From an uncultured Acidobacteriota bacterium (GTDB taxonomy: Bacteria > Acidobacteriota > Terriglobia > Terriglobales > Acidobacteriaceae): a stretch of 40,849 nt of DNA. The notes beneath the pieces were generated by a model that ran no database searches, was not told the DNA's origin, and saw nothing but the letters and a program-made list of their open reading frames with translations. The stretch is from positions 1-40,849 of the forward strand of contig CAINND010000064.1 in assembly GCA_903851035.1 (NCBI GenBank). Direction: 5' to 3'. This document shows, piece by piece, positions 1-8,282 of this stretch; the first letter of the stretch is position 1, and every line of letters begins with the position of its first letter. The translations under genes were made by a program, and so were the position numbers.

Positions 1-2235
1 CGCATCCCCGGCGGCTTCATCAAGCGCGAAGGCCGCATGAGCGAGCGCGAGACCCTGACCAGCCGTCAGATCGACCGCCCCATCCGCCCGCTCTTCCCGG
101 AAGGCTTCCGCAATGAGACGCAGGTCATCGCCTTCGTCCTCTCCGCCGACCATGAGAACGATCCTGACGTTTCCGGCATCAACGGCGCCTCGGTCGCCCT
201 CTCGCTCAGCGACATTCCCTTTAACGGTCCCGTGGGCGCGGTTCGCGTCGGCCTGGTCAACGACCAGTTCGTCATCAACCCCACCTACGCCGAGCAGCAT
301 GAGAGCAAGGTCAACATCATGGTCGTCGGCACCGCCGAAGGCATCGTGATGATCGAATCCGGCGCCAACGAAGTGGATGAGGACAAGGTGGTTGACGCCA
401 TCGAGTTCGCCCACGCCGAGATCAAAAAGATCTGCGCCTGCATCAGCGACTTCGCCGCGCAGCACGGCAAGCCGAAGCGCCACTTTGAAGCGCCGGTCGT
501 CGACCAGCCCTTCATGGACAGCCTGCGCGCCAAGGTCGGCGAGGCCCTGGCCGATGCCTGCAACACTGAAAAGTACGGCAAAATCGAAAGCTACGCCAAG
601 ATCAAGGCTCTGAAGGATTCGGTCAAGGCCGAAATTCCCGAGGATCAGCCGGAAGTCCGCACCAAGGCCGGCAAGTACTTTGACGCGCTCCGCGAGTTGG
701 TCTTCCGCGAGGAAGTCATCAACAAGCGCCGCCGTCCGGATGGCCGCGCCTTCGATCAGATTCGCCACATTTGGACCGAGGTCGGCGTGCTGCCGCGCGT
801 GCACGGCTCCGCGGTCTTCACCCGTGGAGAGACGCAGGCGCTGGTCACCACCACGCTTGGCACCTCCGACGACAAGCAGCGCCTTGAGCGCTTTGAGGGT
901 GAAACCAAGAAGCGCTTCATGCTGCACTACAACTTCCCGCCCTTCTCGGTTGGCGAAGTCGGCTTCCTGCGTGGAGCCGGTCGCCGCGAAATCGGCCACG
1001 GCGCACTCGCCGAGCGCGCTCTGCTCGCCGTTCTGCCGCCCGAGGAAGATTTCCCCTACGCCATGCGCGTCGTCAGCGACATCATGGAATCCAACGGCAG
1101 CTCGTCGATGGCCACCATATGCGGCGGTTCGCTCAGCCTGATGGATGCTGGTGTGCCGTTGAAGGCTCCGGTGGCTGGCGTGGCCATGGGACTGGTAAAG
1201 GAAGGCGACAACTACGCCATCCTTACCGACATTGCCGGTGCCGAGGATCACTATGGCGACATGGACTTCAAGGTCGCCGGAACGGCTGCGGGCATCACTG
1301 CTCTTCAGATGGACATCAAGATCGGCGGCATCACGCCGCAGATCATGCGTGAGGCGCTGGCCCAGGCCAAGCGCGGACGCCTGTTCATCCTGGACAAGAT
1401 GTCCGAGTCGTTGACCAGCGGCCGCGAGAACGTCAGCACGCACGCGCCGCGCTTCTACACCGTGATGATCCCCACCGACAAGATCCGTGAACTGATCGGA
1501 CCTGGCGGCAAGGTCATTCGCGGCATCGTGGAAGCCACGGGCGTCAAGATTGATGTGGAGGACAACGGTCAGGTACGCGTCAGCAGCAGCGACAGCGCCG
1601 CAGCCGAAAAGGCTCTCCAGATGATTGGAGACATCACGGCCGTGCCCGAGGTTGGCCGCACCTACCTTGGAACCGTCACCCGCCTGGCTGAGTTCGGCGC
1701 ATTCGTCGAAATCATCCCCGGCACCGACGGCCTGCTGCACATCAGCGAAGTCGCCGAGCACCGCATCAAGGACATCAAGGACGAGCTGAAGGAAGGCGAC
1801 CAGGTTCTGGTCAAGGTCCTCAGCGTCGAAGGCAACCGCATCAAGCTCAGCCGCAAGGCCATTCTCAAGGAGCAGCGCGCCAAGATTGAAGCGGAAGGCG
1901 GCGTCGTTCCTCCGGTTCCCGAGGATGAGGACGGTGGTGGCGAGCGTCATGAGCGCCACGAGCGTTCCGAGCGCCCTGCCCGCCGCGAACCCCGTGAGCC
2001 GCGTGAACCGCGTCCCGCACGTTCGCTGGAAGGCGCAGCCGCGACCTTCGAAGGAGGTTTCGAGGGCGGTGCCGATGCTGAAGAGGATGAAGACAACTTC
2101 AACCACGAAGGCACGCCGAACGATCCGCCCAGCCACAGCGATGTGCGTCCTGCTGGTGGAGCCGGTGCGGGTGATCCGCGCCGCCGCCGCCGCGGCCGCA
2201 GTGGACCGCCCCGTGGTCCTCGTACGCCCCGTTAA
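1..2235 (+). CDS. pnp: Polyribonucleotide nucleotidyltransferase (PNPase), 5'-truncated
   Basis: Phosphorolytic 3'-5' exoribonuclease of mRNA decay. The frame is open from base 1 and the first codons already match the interior of the first RNase PH domain, so the true start lies outside the window; the ATG at 37 is internal. Visible in order: end of RNase PH domain 1, the linking helical domain (about 430-700), RNase PH domain 2 with DGRAFDQIR near 740 and the catalytic acidic stretch TDIAGAEDHYGDMDFK near 1225-1275, a KH domain with IRELIGPGGKVIRGI (about 1480-1530), and an S1 domain (about 1655-1870). The C-terminal tail of about 110 residues is unusual: runs of Arg/Glu/His/Pro, an acidic patch, then an Arg-rich end, probably RNA- or partner-binding. 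A strong terminator follows directly. Identity is secure. Confidence 0.97.
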   Translation, partial: RIPGGFIKREGRMSERETLTSRQIDRPIRPLFPEGFRNETQVIAFVLSADHENDPDVSGINGASVALSLSDIPFNGPVGAVRVGLVNDQFVINPTYAEQHESKVNIMVVGTAEGIVMIESGANEVDEDKVVDAIEFAHAEIKKICACISDFAAQHGKPKRHFEAPVVDQPFMDSLRAKVGEALADACNTEKYGKIESYAKIKALKDSVKAEIPEDQPEVRTKAGKYFDALRELVFREEVINKRRRPDGRAFDQIRHIWTEVGVLPRVHGSAVFTRGETQALVTTTLGTSDDKQRLERFEGETKKRFMLHYNFPPFSVGEVGFLRGAGRREIGHGALAERALLAVLPPEEDFPYAMRVVSDIMESNGSSSMATICGGSLSLMDAGVPLKAPVAGVAMGLVKEGDNYAILTDIAGAEDHYGDMDFKVAGTAAGITALQMDIKIGGITPQIMREALAQAKRGRLFILDKMSESLTSGRENVSTHAPRFYTVMIPTDKIRELIGPGGKVIRGIVEATGVKIDVEDNGQVRVSSSDSAAAEKALQMIGDITAVPEVGRTYLGTVTRLAEFGAFVEIIPGTDGLLHISEVAEHRIKDIKDELKEGDQVLVKVLSVEGNRIKLSRKAILKEQRAKIEAEGGVVPPVPEDEDGGGERHERHERSERPARREPREPREPRPARSLEGAAATFEGGFEGGADAEEDEDNFNHEGTPNDPPSHSDVRPAGGAGAGDPRRRRRGRSGPPRGPRTPR

Positions 2236-2253
2236 ACAGAGGTAAGCCATCAC

Positions 2254-2288
2254 AAGGCCACGGTTCACGCCGTGGCCTTCGGCTTTTC
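2254..2288 (+). terminator. Rho-independent terminator after pnp
   Basis: Perfect 10-bp stem (2254-2263 with 2270-2279), six-base loop, followed by a short T-rich stretch. It lies 18 bases after the pnp stop codon. Confidence 0.8.
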
Positions 2289-2365
2289 CACTGCATCATT
2301 TAGTCGCATTTGTGGTGGTAGAATCGTCCCGGCAACTGCCGTCACCATTGATACTGTGAGGCGTG

Positions 2366-3070
2366 ATGAACGAAATATCTACATTCCTTTGGCATGTGGA
2401 GCATGCTACGGCCGCCACCACCGTTGCCGATGTGGCGTTGCGGTTAGCCATGGCTGCCCTGTTCGGCGGACTCATAGGCATTGAGCGTCAGCTCAAGCAT
2501 CGGCCCGCAGGGCTGCGAACCAATATGTTCATCTGCTTTGGCGCCGCGCTCTTTACCATTGTCTCCTCGCTCATGGCCGGTCCGCAGGAGGACACGCGCA
2601 TCGCCGCGCAGATCGTCACCGGCATCGGCTTTATCGGCGGCGGTGTCATCCTGCGCGCGGGAGGCACCATTCAGGGTGTCACCACGGCAGCAACTATTTT
2701 CGTCGTGGCCGCCATCGGCATGTGCGCCGGCTCCGGCTTGCTCTTCCCGGCCACGCTGGCCACCATTTTCGTCATCTTTGGATTGCTCATCCTGGGATTG
2801 CTGGAGCAGCACGTCTTTGGCCGCTATGTGGCCGTAGCCTACACCGCAGGCTTGCTCTCTCCCGCCGATTTGCCGCGCCTGTTGCACGATGTGCGGGCCG
2901 CGCAAAAGAGCAAGCTGGTGGATGTCAGCTTTACCAACAAGGAAAATGGAGTCGAGGCCGCATTCATCCTGGATGCCGCGCCCGCCACGCATAGCGCATT
3001 GCAGACCAAACTTCGTGAGTCGCTGGCCACCCATACCATCACCTCCTTCAGTTGCAGTGAGCAGGAGTAA
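2366..3070 (+). CDS. MgtC/SapB family membrane protein
   Basis: Integral membrane protein of the MgtC/SapB family, linked in other bacteria to growth at low magnesium and to control of ATP synthase or membrane potential; the transport role is unproven. The 234-residue product has several hydrophobic segments in the first 150 residues and the family signatures GGLIGIERQ, AGLRTNM and GIGFIGGGVI. A soluble C-terminal domain of about 70 residues has the ACT-like look of longer MgtC proteins. The ATG at 2366 was chosen because a GAGG (2358-2361) sits four bases upstream; a GTG at 2363 is the only close alternative. The stop is four bases before the TTG of the next gene, whose ribosome site lies inside this gene, so the two are probably co-translated. 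No magnesium riboswitch was recognised upstream. Confidence 0.88.
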   Translation: MNEISTFLWHVEHATAATTVADVALRLAMAALFGGLIGIERQLKHRPAGLRTNMFICFGAALFTIVSSLMAGPQEDTRIAAQIVTGIGFIGGGVILRAGGTIQGVTTAATIFVVAAIGMCAGSGLLFPATLATIFVIFGLLILGLLEQHVFGRYVAVAYTAGLLSPADLPRLLHDVRAAQKSKLVDVSFTNKENGVEAAFILDAAPATHSALQTKLRESLATHTITSFSCSEQE

Positions 3071-3074
3071 AGCC

Positions 3075-3875
3075 TTGTACATCCCATCGCGCATCCCCTT
3101 CGTCAAGGCCAGCGCCTACGGCAACGACTTTCTCATCATCGACCGCGAATTCCAGGGCGCGGATGCGGCGGCCCGCACGCGCTCGCTGTGCAATCGCCAC
3201 AACGGCGTCGGCGCCGATGGTGTCGAATGGATCAGCCAACGCGAGGGTTGCGACGCCCACATCGAACTCATCAACGCCGATGGTAGCTTCGCTGAGCTCA
3301 GCGGCAACGGCACGCGCTGCGTCGCCGCCACACTGGCCCACAACCGGGGCGGGGAAGAGTTCACGGTCTCCACCGACGCAGGACCGCGCCGCTGCCGCCT
3401 CACCGGGCACTCCGGCAACCGCTACGACTTCCTTACCGAGATGGGCCACCCGCTGGTGGGCCAGCCCTTTGTCGTCGAGATCGGCTCCATGCGCCGCGAG
3501 GGCGTTCCGGTCAGCATGGGCAACCCGCACTTCGTCATCTTTGTGGAGGAGTTTCCCGCAGAGTGGCAGCGTGAGTCGCAGATCATCCAATCCCGCGCCG
3601 ATCTCTTTCACCAAGGCGTAAACGTGGAGTGGGTGCAGTTCCGCTCGCAGGACGAGATGGTCATCCGCATCTTTGAGCGCGGTGCCGGGGAGACGCAATC
3701 CTCCGGCACGGGAACCTCGGCCTCGGCCTCGGCGGCCATTGCCACGCGCCAGGCGCCGGAAAAGCTGATGGTGCTTGCCCCCGGCGGCGCGCAGCGTGTC
3801 GAATGGCATCCCGGCCAGCCCTTGCAGTTGGAAGGTGCCGCCGTGCTCATCTGCCAAGGGGAATTCTTCCTATAA
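3075..3875 (+). CDS. Diaminopimelate epimerase homologue with both catalytic cysteines replaced by serine
   Basis: DapF interconverts LL- and meso-diaminopimelate with a two-base mechanism that uses a pair of cysteines. The 266-residue product has the family framework: ASAYGNDFLII at the N-terminus, NADGS-x4-S-GNGTR around residue 67, GNPHFV in the middle and ERGAGETQ-S-SGTG near residue 203. The family signature requires Cys before GNG and before G-S/T-G. Here the codons are AGC (Ser76, 3300-3302) and TCC (Ser210, 3702-3704). I checked both in the nucleotide sequence and the frame is intact. A TTG start at 3075 is supported by AGGAG at 3063-3067, seven bases upstream, and by the match of the product N-terminus to the family. 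It lies between mgtC and the recycling genes ldcA and mpl. Either it is inactive as an epimerase or it catalyses a related reaction without thiols; the true DapF may be elsewhere. Family membership is sure, function is not. Confidence 0.85.
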   Translation: MYIPSRIPFVKASAYGNDFLIIDREFQGADAAARTRSLCNRHNGVGADGVEWISQREGCDAHIELINADGSFAELSGNGTRCVAATLAHNRGGEEFTVSTDAGPRRCRLTGHSGNRYDFLTEMGHPLVGQPFVVEIGSMRREGVPVSMGNPHFVIFVEEFPAEWQRESQIIQSRADLFHQGVNVEWVQFRSQDEMVIRIFERGAGETQSSGTGTSASASAAIATRQAPEKLMVLAPGGAQRVEWHPGQPLQLEGAAVLICQGEFFL

Positions 3876-3911
3876 CCCTTTGGCAGGAGAATTTCGTTTA
3901 ACATCGTATAT

Positions 3912-4874
3912 ATGCCCAACTCCGAATCAACTCCGCTCCGTCCGCACGCCCTTGCCCCAGGCGGCAAACTGGGCGTGGTAGGTCTGGCCAGCCGCGCCGA
4001 TGAAAGCCTGCTGCGCGAAGGCTGCACCGCCTTGCAGCAGGTCAGCGGCCGCGCCGTCGAGTGCATCACCATGGAGCGCGATGGCGACTTTGCCGGTTCG
4101 GCCGACGCTCGCGCCCTGGCTTTCATGTCGCTCTGGCAGCGCGGAGATGTTGAGGCCATCGTCACTGCGCGTGGCGGTTACGGCTCTAATTACCTTTGCC
4201 CCTGGCTCTGCCAGCCGGAGCAGCAAGCCACGCTGCGTCAGTCGCCCAAAATCTTCGTCGGATACAGTGACAACACCAGCGTCCTGCTGGCGCTGGACCG
4301 CGCCGGTCTGGTTGGCTTTCACGGCCCCATGGTCGCCAGCGACTTCGCCGGCGGCCGCGCCGATGCCGCATCTTTTCTCTCCGCTCTTGGTGGCCTTCCG
4401 CTGGAGTTCTCCTTCGACGCCGCCAGCAGCGTGCAGTGCCTGGTCGGCGGAGAAGCGCAGGGGCCCATCATCGGCGGATGCCTCTCCGTAATTGTCAGTT
4501 CGCTCGGAACTCCCTGGGAGATTCAGACCGCGGGCCGCATCCTCTACATGGAAGACATCAACGAAAAACCCTTTCGCATTGACCGCATGATCATGCACCT
4601 GGCTGCCGCCGGAAAGCTCGACCACGTGCGCGGCATCATCTTTGGAGAGATGCCCGGCTGCACGCCCGCCGCGCAGGGTGAGGAATCTCTGCGGCAGACC
4701 ATTGAGCGTCTGCTTAGCGATCTCGGCGTGCCACTGGTCATGGGCTTCCCCTCGGGGCATGGCGATGCGCAGAACCTTACCGTGCCCTTTGGCGTTCCCG
4801 CCGCGCTGGCCGCCGGAGCGGGCGGCGTGCGCCTGCAGATTGAGCCGGCTGCCCTTCGCGGCCATGCAAAATAG
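3912..4874 (+). CDS. ldcA: LD-carboxypeptidase, peptidase S66 family
   Basis: Cytoplasmic serine peptidase that removes the terminal D-Ala from murein tetrapeptide released during wall turnover, giving the tripeptide used by Mpl. The 320-residue product is of normal family length and has no signal peptide. Signatures: TARGGYGS (residues 86-92), VGYSDNTS with the probable nucleophile Ser119, YMEDINE with the probable catalytic Glu214, and GFPSGHGDAQN with His283, forming the Ser-Glu-His triad known from LdcA. The start ATG at 3912 has no clear ribosome site; an AGGAG is 20 or more bases away. A TTGGCA/TATATA-like pair in the 36-base gap could be a promoter, but this is weak. Only 19 bases separate it from mpl, the next enzyme of the pathway. 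Confidence 0.92.
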   Translation: MPNSESTPLRPHALAPGGKLGVVGLASRADESLLREGCTALQQVSGRAVECITMERDGDFAGSADARALAFMSLWQRGDVEAIVTARGGYGSNYLCPWLCQPEQQATLRQSPKIFVGYSDNTSVLLALDRAGLVGFHGPMVASDFAGGRADAASFLSALGGLPLEFSFDAASSVQCLVGGEAQGPIIGGCLSVIVSSLGTPWEIQTAGRILYMEDINEKPFRIDRMIMHLAAAGKLDHVRGIIFGEMPGCTPAAQGEESLRQTIERLLSDLGVPLVMGFPSGHGDAQNLTVPFGVPAALAAGAGGVRLQIEPAALRGHAK

Positions 4875-4893
4875 AAGATAAGGACGCGTCGCG

Positions 4894-6312
4894 TTGAGCA
4901 CTCCCCGCAACATTCATCTCATCGGCATCTGCGGCACGGCCATGGCATCCCTGGCCGGAATGCTGCGCCAGCTTGGCCATCGCGTGCAGGGCTCGGACGT
5001 TGCCGCCTATCCGCCTATGTCGGATTTTCTCGCCCGCCTCGGCATCCCTGTGATGCAGCCCTTCAGCGAGAAGAATCTCTCGCCCGCGCCAGACCTCGTC
5101 GTCGTTGGCAACGCCATCTCGCGCGGCAATCCCGAACTCGAATACGTCCTCGACCATCGCCTGCCCATGGTCAGTATGGCCGAGCTGATTCATCAGGAAT
5201 TTCTCACCGGACGGCACTCGCTGGTCATCGCCGGTACTCACGGCAAGACGACCACCACAAGCATGACGGCCTGGATTTTCCAGTCTGCCGGTCGCGATCC
5301 CTCGTTCCTCATCGGCGGCATCGCGGAAAACTTCGGCTCCAGCTTCGCCGTCACTGGTGGATCGGAGTTCATCATCGAGGGCGATGAGTACGACACAGCC
5401 TTCTTCGACAAAGGCCCCAAGTTTCTGCATTACTTTCCCGACGCTGTCATCCTCACCTCTGTCGAGTTCGATCACGCCGACATCTATCGCGATCTCGACG
5501 CCGTGAAGTTCGCCTTCCAGCGCCTCATCAATCTTGTGCCGCGTCGTGGCCGAGTCATCGCCTGGGACGGCCACCAGAACGTCAGCGACTGCGTCGTCCG
5601 CGCCCTTTGCCCGGTGGAGCGCTACGGCTTCGCCCCGGATTCCTACTGGCGCATCACCAACCTCGCGCACTCGCCGCAAGGTTCAAGCTGGAGCATCCTG
5701 CGCGATGGACAGCCCTTCGGCGACTTCCACTTCGCGCTCAGTGGGGATTACAACGTACTCAACGCCACGGCCGCCATCGCCCTGGCCCACGCCTACGGCA
5801 TCACCGCCGCACAGAGCGCCACGGCCCTCGCCGGCTTTCTCTCCGTCAAGCGCCGCCTGGAAGTACGCGCCGAAGTCGCTGGCGTCACCATCATCGACGA
5901 CTTTGCGCACCATCCTACGGCCATCGCTGCAACGCTCGAGGCGCTGCGTTCGCGCTATCCCGGTCGCCGCCTGTGGGCCGTGCTGGAGCCCCGCTCCAAC
6001 ACCCTGCGCCGCAATATTTTTCAGCATGAGCTTGTCGCCGCGCTGGCCTCGGCCGATCGCGTCCTCATCGCTGCCGTCTTCTTTAAGTCCACGGATGCGC
6101 TCAAGCCCGAGGAACGCCTCAACGTCACCGAAGTCATCGCCGAGTTGAAGGCCCGCGGCACTCCGGCCGCAGAGTGCGCCGATGCCGACACCATCGTCGC
6201 CACGCTCGCGCCGCAGTTGCAGTCGGGCGATGTCGTCGCCCTGCTCTCGAATGGCGGCTTCGGCAATATCTATGAAAAGCTCCCGGCGGCGCTCAAGGAG
6301 CGTGCTCTGTGA
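4894..6312 (+). CDS. mpl: UDP-N-acetylmuramate:L-alanyl-gamma-D-glutamyl-meso-diaminopimelate ligase
   Basis: Mur-ligase family enzyme that joins recycled L-Ala-gamma-D-Glu-meso-DAP tripeptide to UDP-MurNAc with ATP, returning wall peptide to synthesis. The 472-residue product follows E. coli Mpl closely by eye: HLIGICGTAM at the N-terminus, GSDVAAYPPMS, GNAISRGNP, the P-loop GTHGKTT at 114-120, EGDEYDTAFFDK, LTSVEFDHADIY, DDFAHHPTAI and LEPRSNT, the last two typical of Mpl rather than MurC. The TTG start at 4894 is supported by AAGGA at 4880-4884. The stop overlaps the GTG of the following peptidase gene by four bases. This gene makes it likely that the organism has DAP-type peptidoglycan. 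Confidence 0.95.
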   Translation: MSTPRNIHLIGICGTAMASLAGMLRQLGHRVQGSDVAAYPPMSDFLARLGIPVMQPFSEKNLSPAPDLVVVGNAISRGNPELEYVLDHRLPMVSMAELIHQEFLTGRHSLVIAGTHGKTTTTSMTAWIFQSAGRDPSFLIGGIAENFGSSFAVTGGSEFIIEGDEYDTAFFDKGPKFLHYFPDAVILTSVEFDHADIYRDLDAVKFAFQRLINLVPRRGRVIAWDGHQNVSDCVVRALCPVERYGFAPDSYWRITNLAHSPQGSSWSILRDGQPFGDFHFALSGDYNVLNATAAIALAHAYGITAAQSATALAGFLSVKRRLEVRAEVAGVTIIDDFAHHPTAIAATLEALRSRYPGRRLWAVLEPRSNTLRRNIFQHELVAALASADRVLIAAVFFKSTDALKPEERLNVTEVIAELKARGTPAAECADADTIVATLAPQLQSGDVVALLSNGGFGNIYEKLPAALKERAL

Positions 6313-8282
6313 GGTCAACTCCGCGCCGTGCCATTTGCCTGCCCGCAATCCGTCTGTTGGCTGCCACGCTCACGCTGCTTGCGCTCGCCGCGCCGCTTTT
6401 TGCGCAGGCGGAGAATTTCTGGTGTCCGGCGGAAGGTGTCGCCTACGGTGTCTCGCTCAAAAAAGCCAGCGAGCACATCGTGCATGTGGATGCCGTCACC
6501 CACCAGCCCGCCGCAGACTTCGCTTTGCCGGTGTGGAATGCGCTTTACCAGGTGCGCGATTTTGCCGCGAACGTTCAGCATGTTGAAGCCTACGAGGGCG
6601 TGCCGGAGTGGCTCTGCGATGGCTGCACCACGCGCGAGGCCACGGCACGCAAGCTCGATAAATCCACCTGGCGCGTGGAGAGCAAAGCGCACCATCCCTG
6701 CCTTACCTTCAGCTACGACGTCGTCGCCAACGATCCCGGCCCCTTCAGCAGCAGCCACGACACGCAGCACGCATTCTTCAACTGGGCGCAGCTACTCGTC
6801 TATCGCCCGGAGAAGCGTGATGCGCCGGTCACGCTGCGCCTGCTGGACGTGCCTGCCGCGTGGCGCCTGCGCGATGGCGGTGTCTTTGGCGCTCTCTCGC
6901 AGGAGGAGCTTTTCGCTCAACCAACGGCCGCCGCAGCAAATTACGATCGCCTCGTTGACGCGCCCGCGCTCTTTGGCCGTCTGCATGAGGCAAACTTCGA
7001 GCAGGATGGCGCGCGCTATCACATCGCCGTGGATTCTCCGGAAGTCGATCTTCAGGCCCTGCAATACATGCTGCGCCGCATCACCGCCGCGGGCGTGGAC
7101 TGGATGCATGACCGCCCCTACGATGACTACACGTTTCTCTATCTTGTCGCGCATGGCAGCGGCAGCGGTGGCATGGAGCACGCCAACTCCACGGCTATCG
7201 ACGTTTCACTCGACCGCATGAAGCAGGATGTGACTGCCGCCGCCGGGGTCAGCGCCCACGAGTTCTTCCATCTCTGGAACGTCAAGCGCATCCGCCCGCA
7301 GTCGCTGGAGCCGATTGACTACAGCCGCGAGCAGTACTCGCGCGCGCTCTGGTTCAGTGAAGGCGTCACCACTTCGGTCTCGGAGATTCTTCTTTATCGT
7401 GCTGGCCTCAGCGACGAAAAGCGCTTTCTCACCCGCCTTGCCAACACCATCGGCAACGTGGAGCAACGACCCGCGCATCGCACGCAATCCGCTGAGGAGT
7501 CCAGCCTCGATACATGGTTCGACAAGTATCCTGAGTATCATCGCCCGGAGCGCAGCATCTCCTACTATTCCAAGGGAGAAATTCTCGGCTTCCTCATCGA
7601 TCTTGAGATGCGCCGCCTGACCAATGGCCGCCGCTGCCTGCGCGACCTGATGCAGTACCTCAACCAGCGTTACGCGCAGCCTGGACTTTACTTCGACGAC
7701 AGCGAGGGCATTCGCCTTGCGCTGGAGGTTCTTACCGGCAGTGACTTCCGCGACTTCTTTTCGCGCTATGTCAGCGGCACGGCAGATCTCCCCTATGAGC
7801 GCGACTTCGCCTACATCGGCCTGCAACTGACGCATCGCCAAAGCGAGCAGCCTTACAGCGGCATCCTCGCCACACACGCGCCCGGCAAGCCGCTCACCAT
7901 CACGCGTGTGGAAGATGGCTCACCGGCCGCCAAGGCGCACCTGCTTACCGGCGATGTCATTCTGGAAGCTGATGGACACGCCCCGCAGGGCGATCTGCAC
8001 TCCATCCTGCAGCGTCATGATGCGCATCAGCCATTGCGGCTTAAGATCAGCAGCGCAGGTGTCACGCGTGACGTTGAACTCACGCTCACCCTTCGCAAGA
8101 GTGATGAGTGGTTCTTTGAAGATGCGCCCAACGTCACAGCCGTGCAGCGCCGCCGCCGCGCGTATTTCTATCGTGGAGAGTCCGAGGAGGCCGCGCCCGC
8201 CGACCATGGTGCAGTCGTCATGCAGAGCCGCGTCGAGGATCGCGACCCAGGCTCGAAACAAGAATCGGGCTGGAATCAATGA
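6309..8282 (+). CDS. M61 family metallopeptidase (glycyl aminopeptidase type) with PDZ domain
   Basis: Exported zinc peptidase. The 657-residue product starts with a signal peptide (basic N-terminus, hydrophobic core, likely cut after LFAQA near residue 34). A beta-rich N-terminal domain follows, then the M61 core with GGMEHANS and the zinc motif HEFFHLWNVKRIRP (His317, Glu318, His321); Glu351 in WFSEGVTT is a likely third ligand. A PDZ domain covers about residues 515-600. Family members such as Sphingomonas glycyl aminopeptidase release N-terminal Gly or Ala. Gly/Ala are also wall-peptide residues, but a link to the recycling genes upstream is only contextual. The GTG start overlaps the mpl stop (GTGA), and its own stop overlaps the next ATG (ATGA), so all three genes are translationally coupled. 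Confidence 0.9.
   Translation: MRSTPRRAICLPAIRLLAATLTLLALAAPLFAQAENFWCPAEGVAYGVSLKKASEHIVHVDAVTHQPAADFALPVWNALYQVRDFAANVQHVEAYEGVPEWLCDGCTTREATARKLDKSTWRVESKAHHPCLTFSYDVVANDPGPFSSSHDTQHAFFNWAQLLVYRPEKRDAPVTLRLLDVPAAWRLRDGGVFGALSQEELFAQPTAAAANYDRLVDAPALFGRLHEANFEQDGARYHIAVDSPEVDLQALQYMLRRITAAGVDWMHDRPYDDYTFLYLVAHGSGSGGMEHANSTAIDVSLDRMKQDVTAAAGVSAHEFFHLWNVKRIRPQSLEPIDYSREQYSRALWFSEGVTTSVSEILLYRAGLSDEKRFLTRLANTIGNVEQRPAHRTQSAEESSLDTWFDKYPEYHRPERSISYYSKGEILGFLIDLEMRRLTNGRRCLRDLMQYLNQRYAQPGLYFDDSEGIRLALEVLTGSDFRDFFSRYVSGTADLPYERDFAYIGLQLTHRQSEQPYSGILATHAPGKPLTITRVEDGSPAAKAHLLTGDVILEADGHAPQGDLHSILQRHDAHQPLRLKISSAGVTRDVELTLTLRKSDEWFFEDAPNVTAVQRRRRAYFYRGESEEAAPADHGAVVMQSRVEDRDPGSKQESGWNQ

Noticed and set aside
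2236-2365. Magnesium-responsive leader for mgtC
   Set aside because: The gap is mostly the pnp terminator plus about 75 bases without M-box-like structure.
3075-3875. Frameshift or sequencing error as the cause of the missing DapF cysteines
   Set aside because: Both Ser codons lie in unbroken, well-conserved blocks; two independent errors with an intact frame are unlikely.
2444-6348. Long antisense open frames opposite mgtC, dapF-like, ldcA and mpl (up to about 330 codons)
   Set aside because: They mirror the codon pattern of GC-rich genes, have low-complexity or unnatural composition, no family motifs and no ribosome sites.
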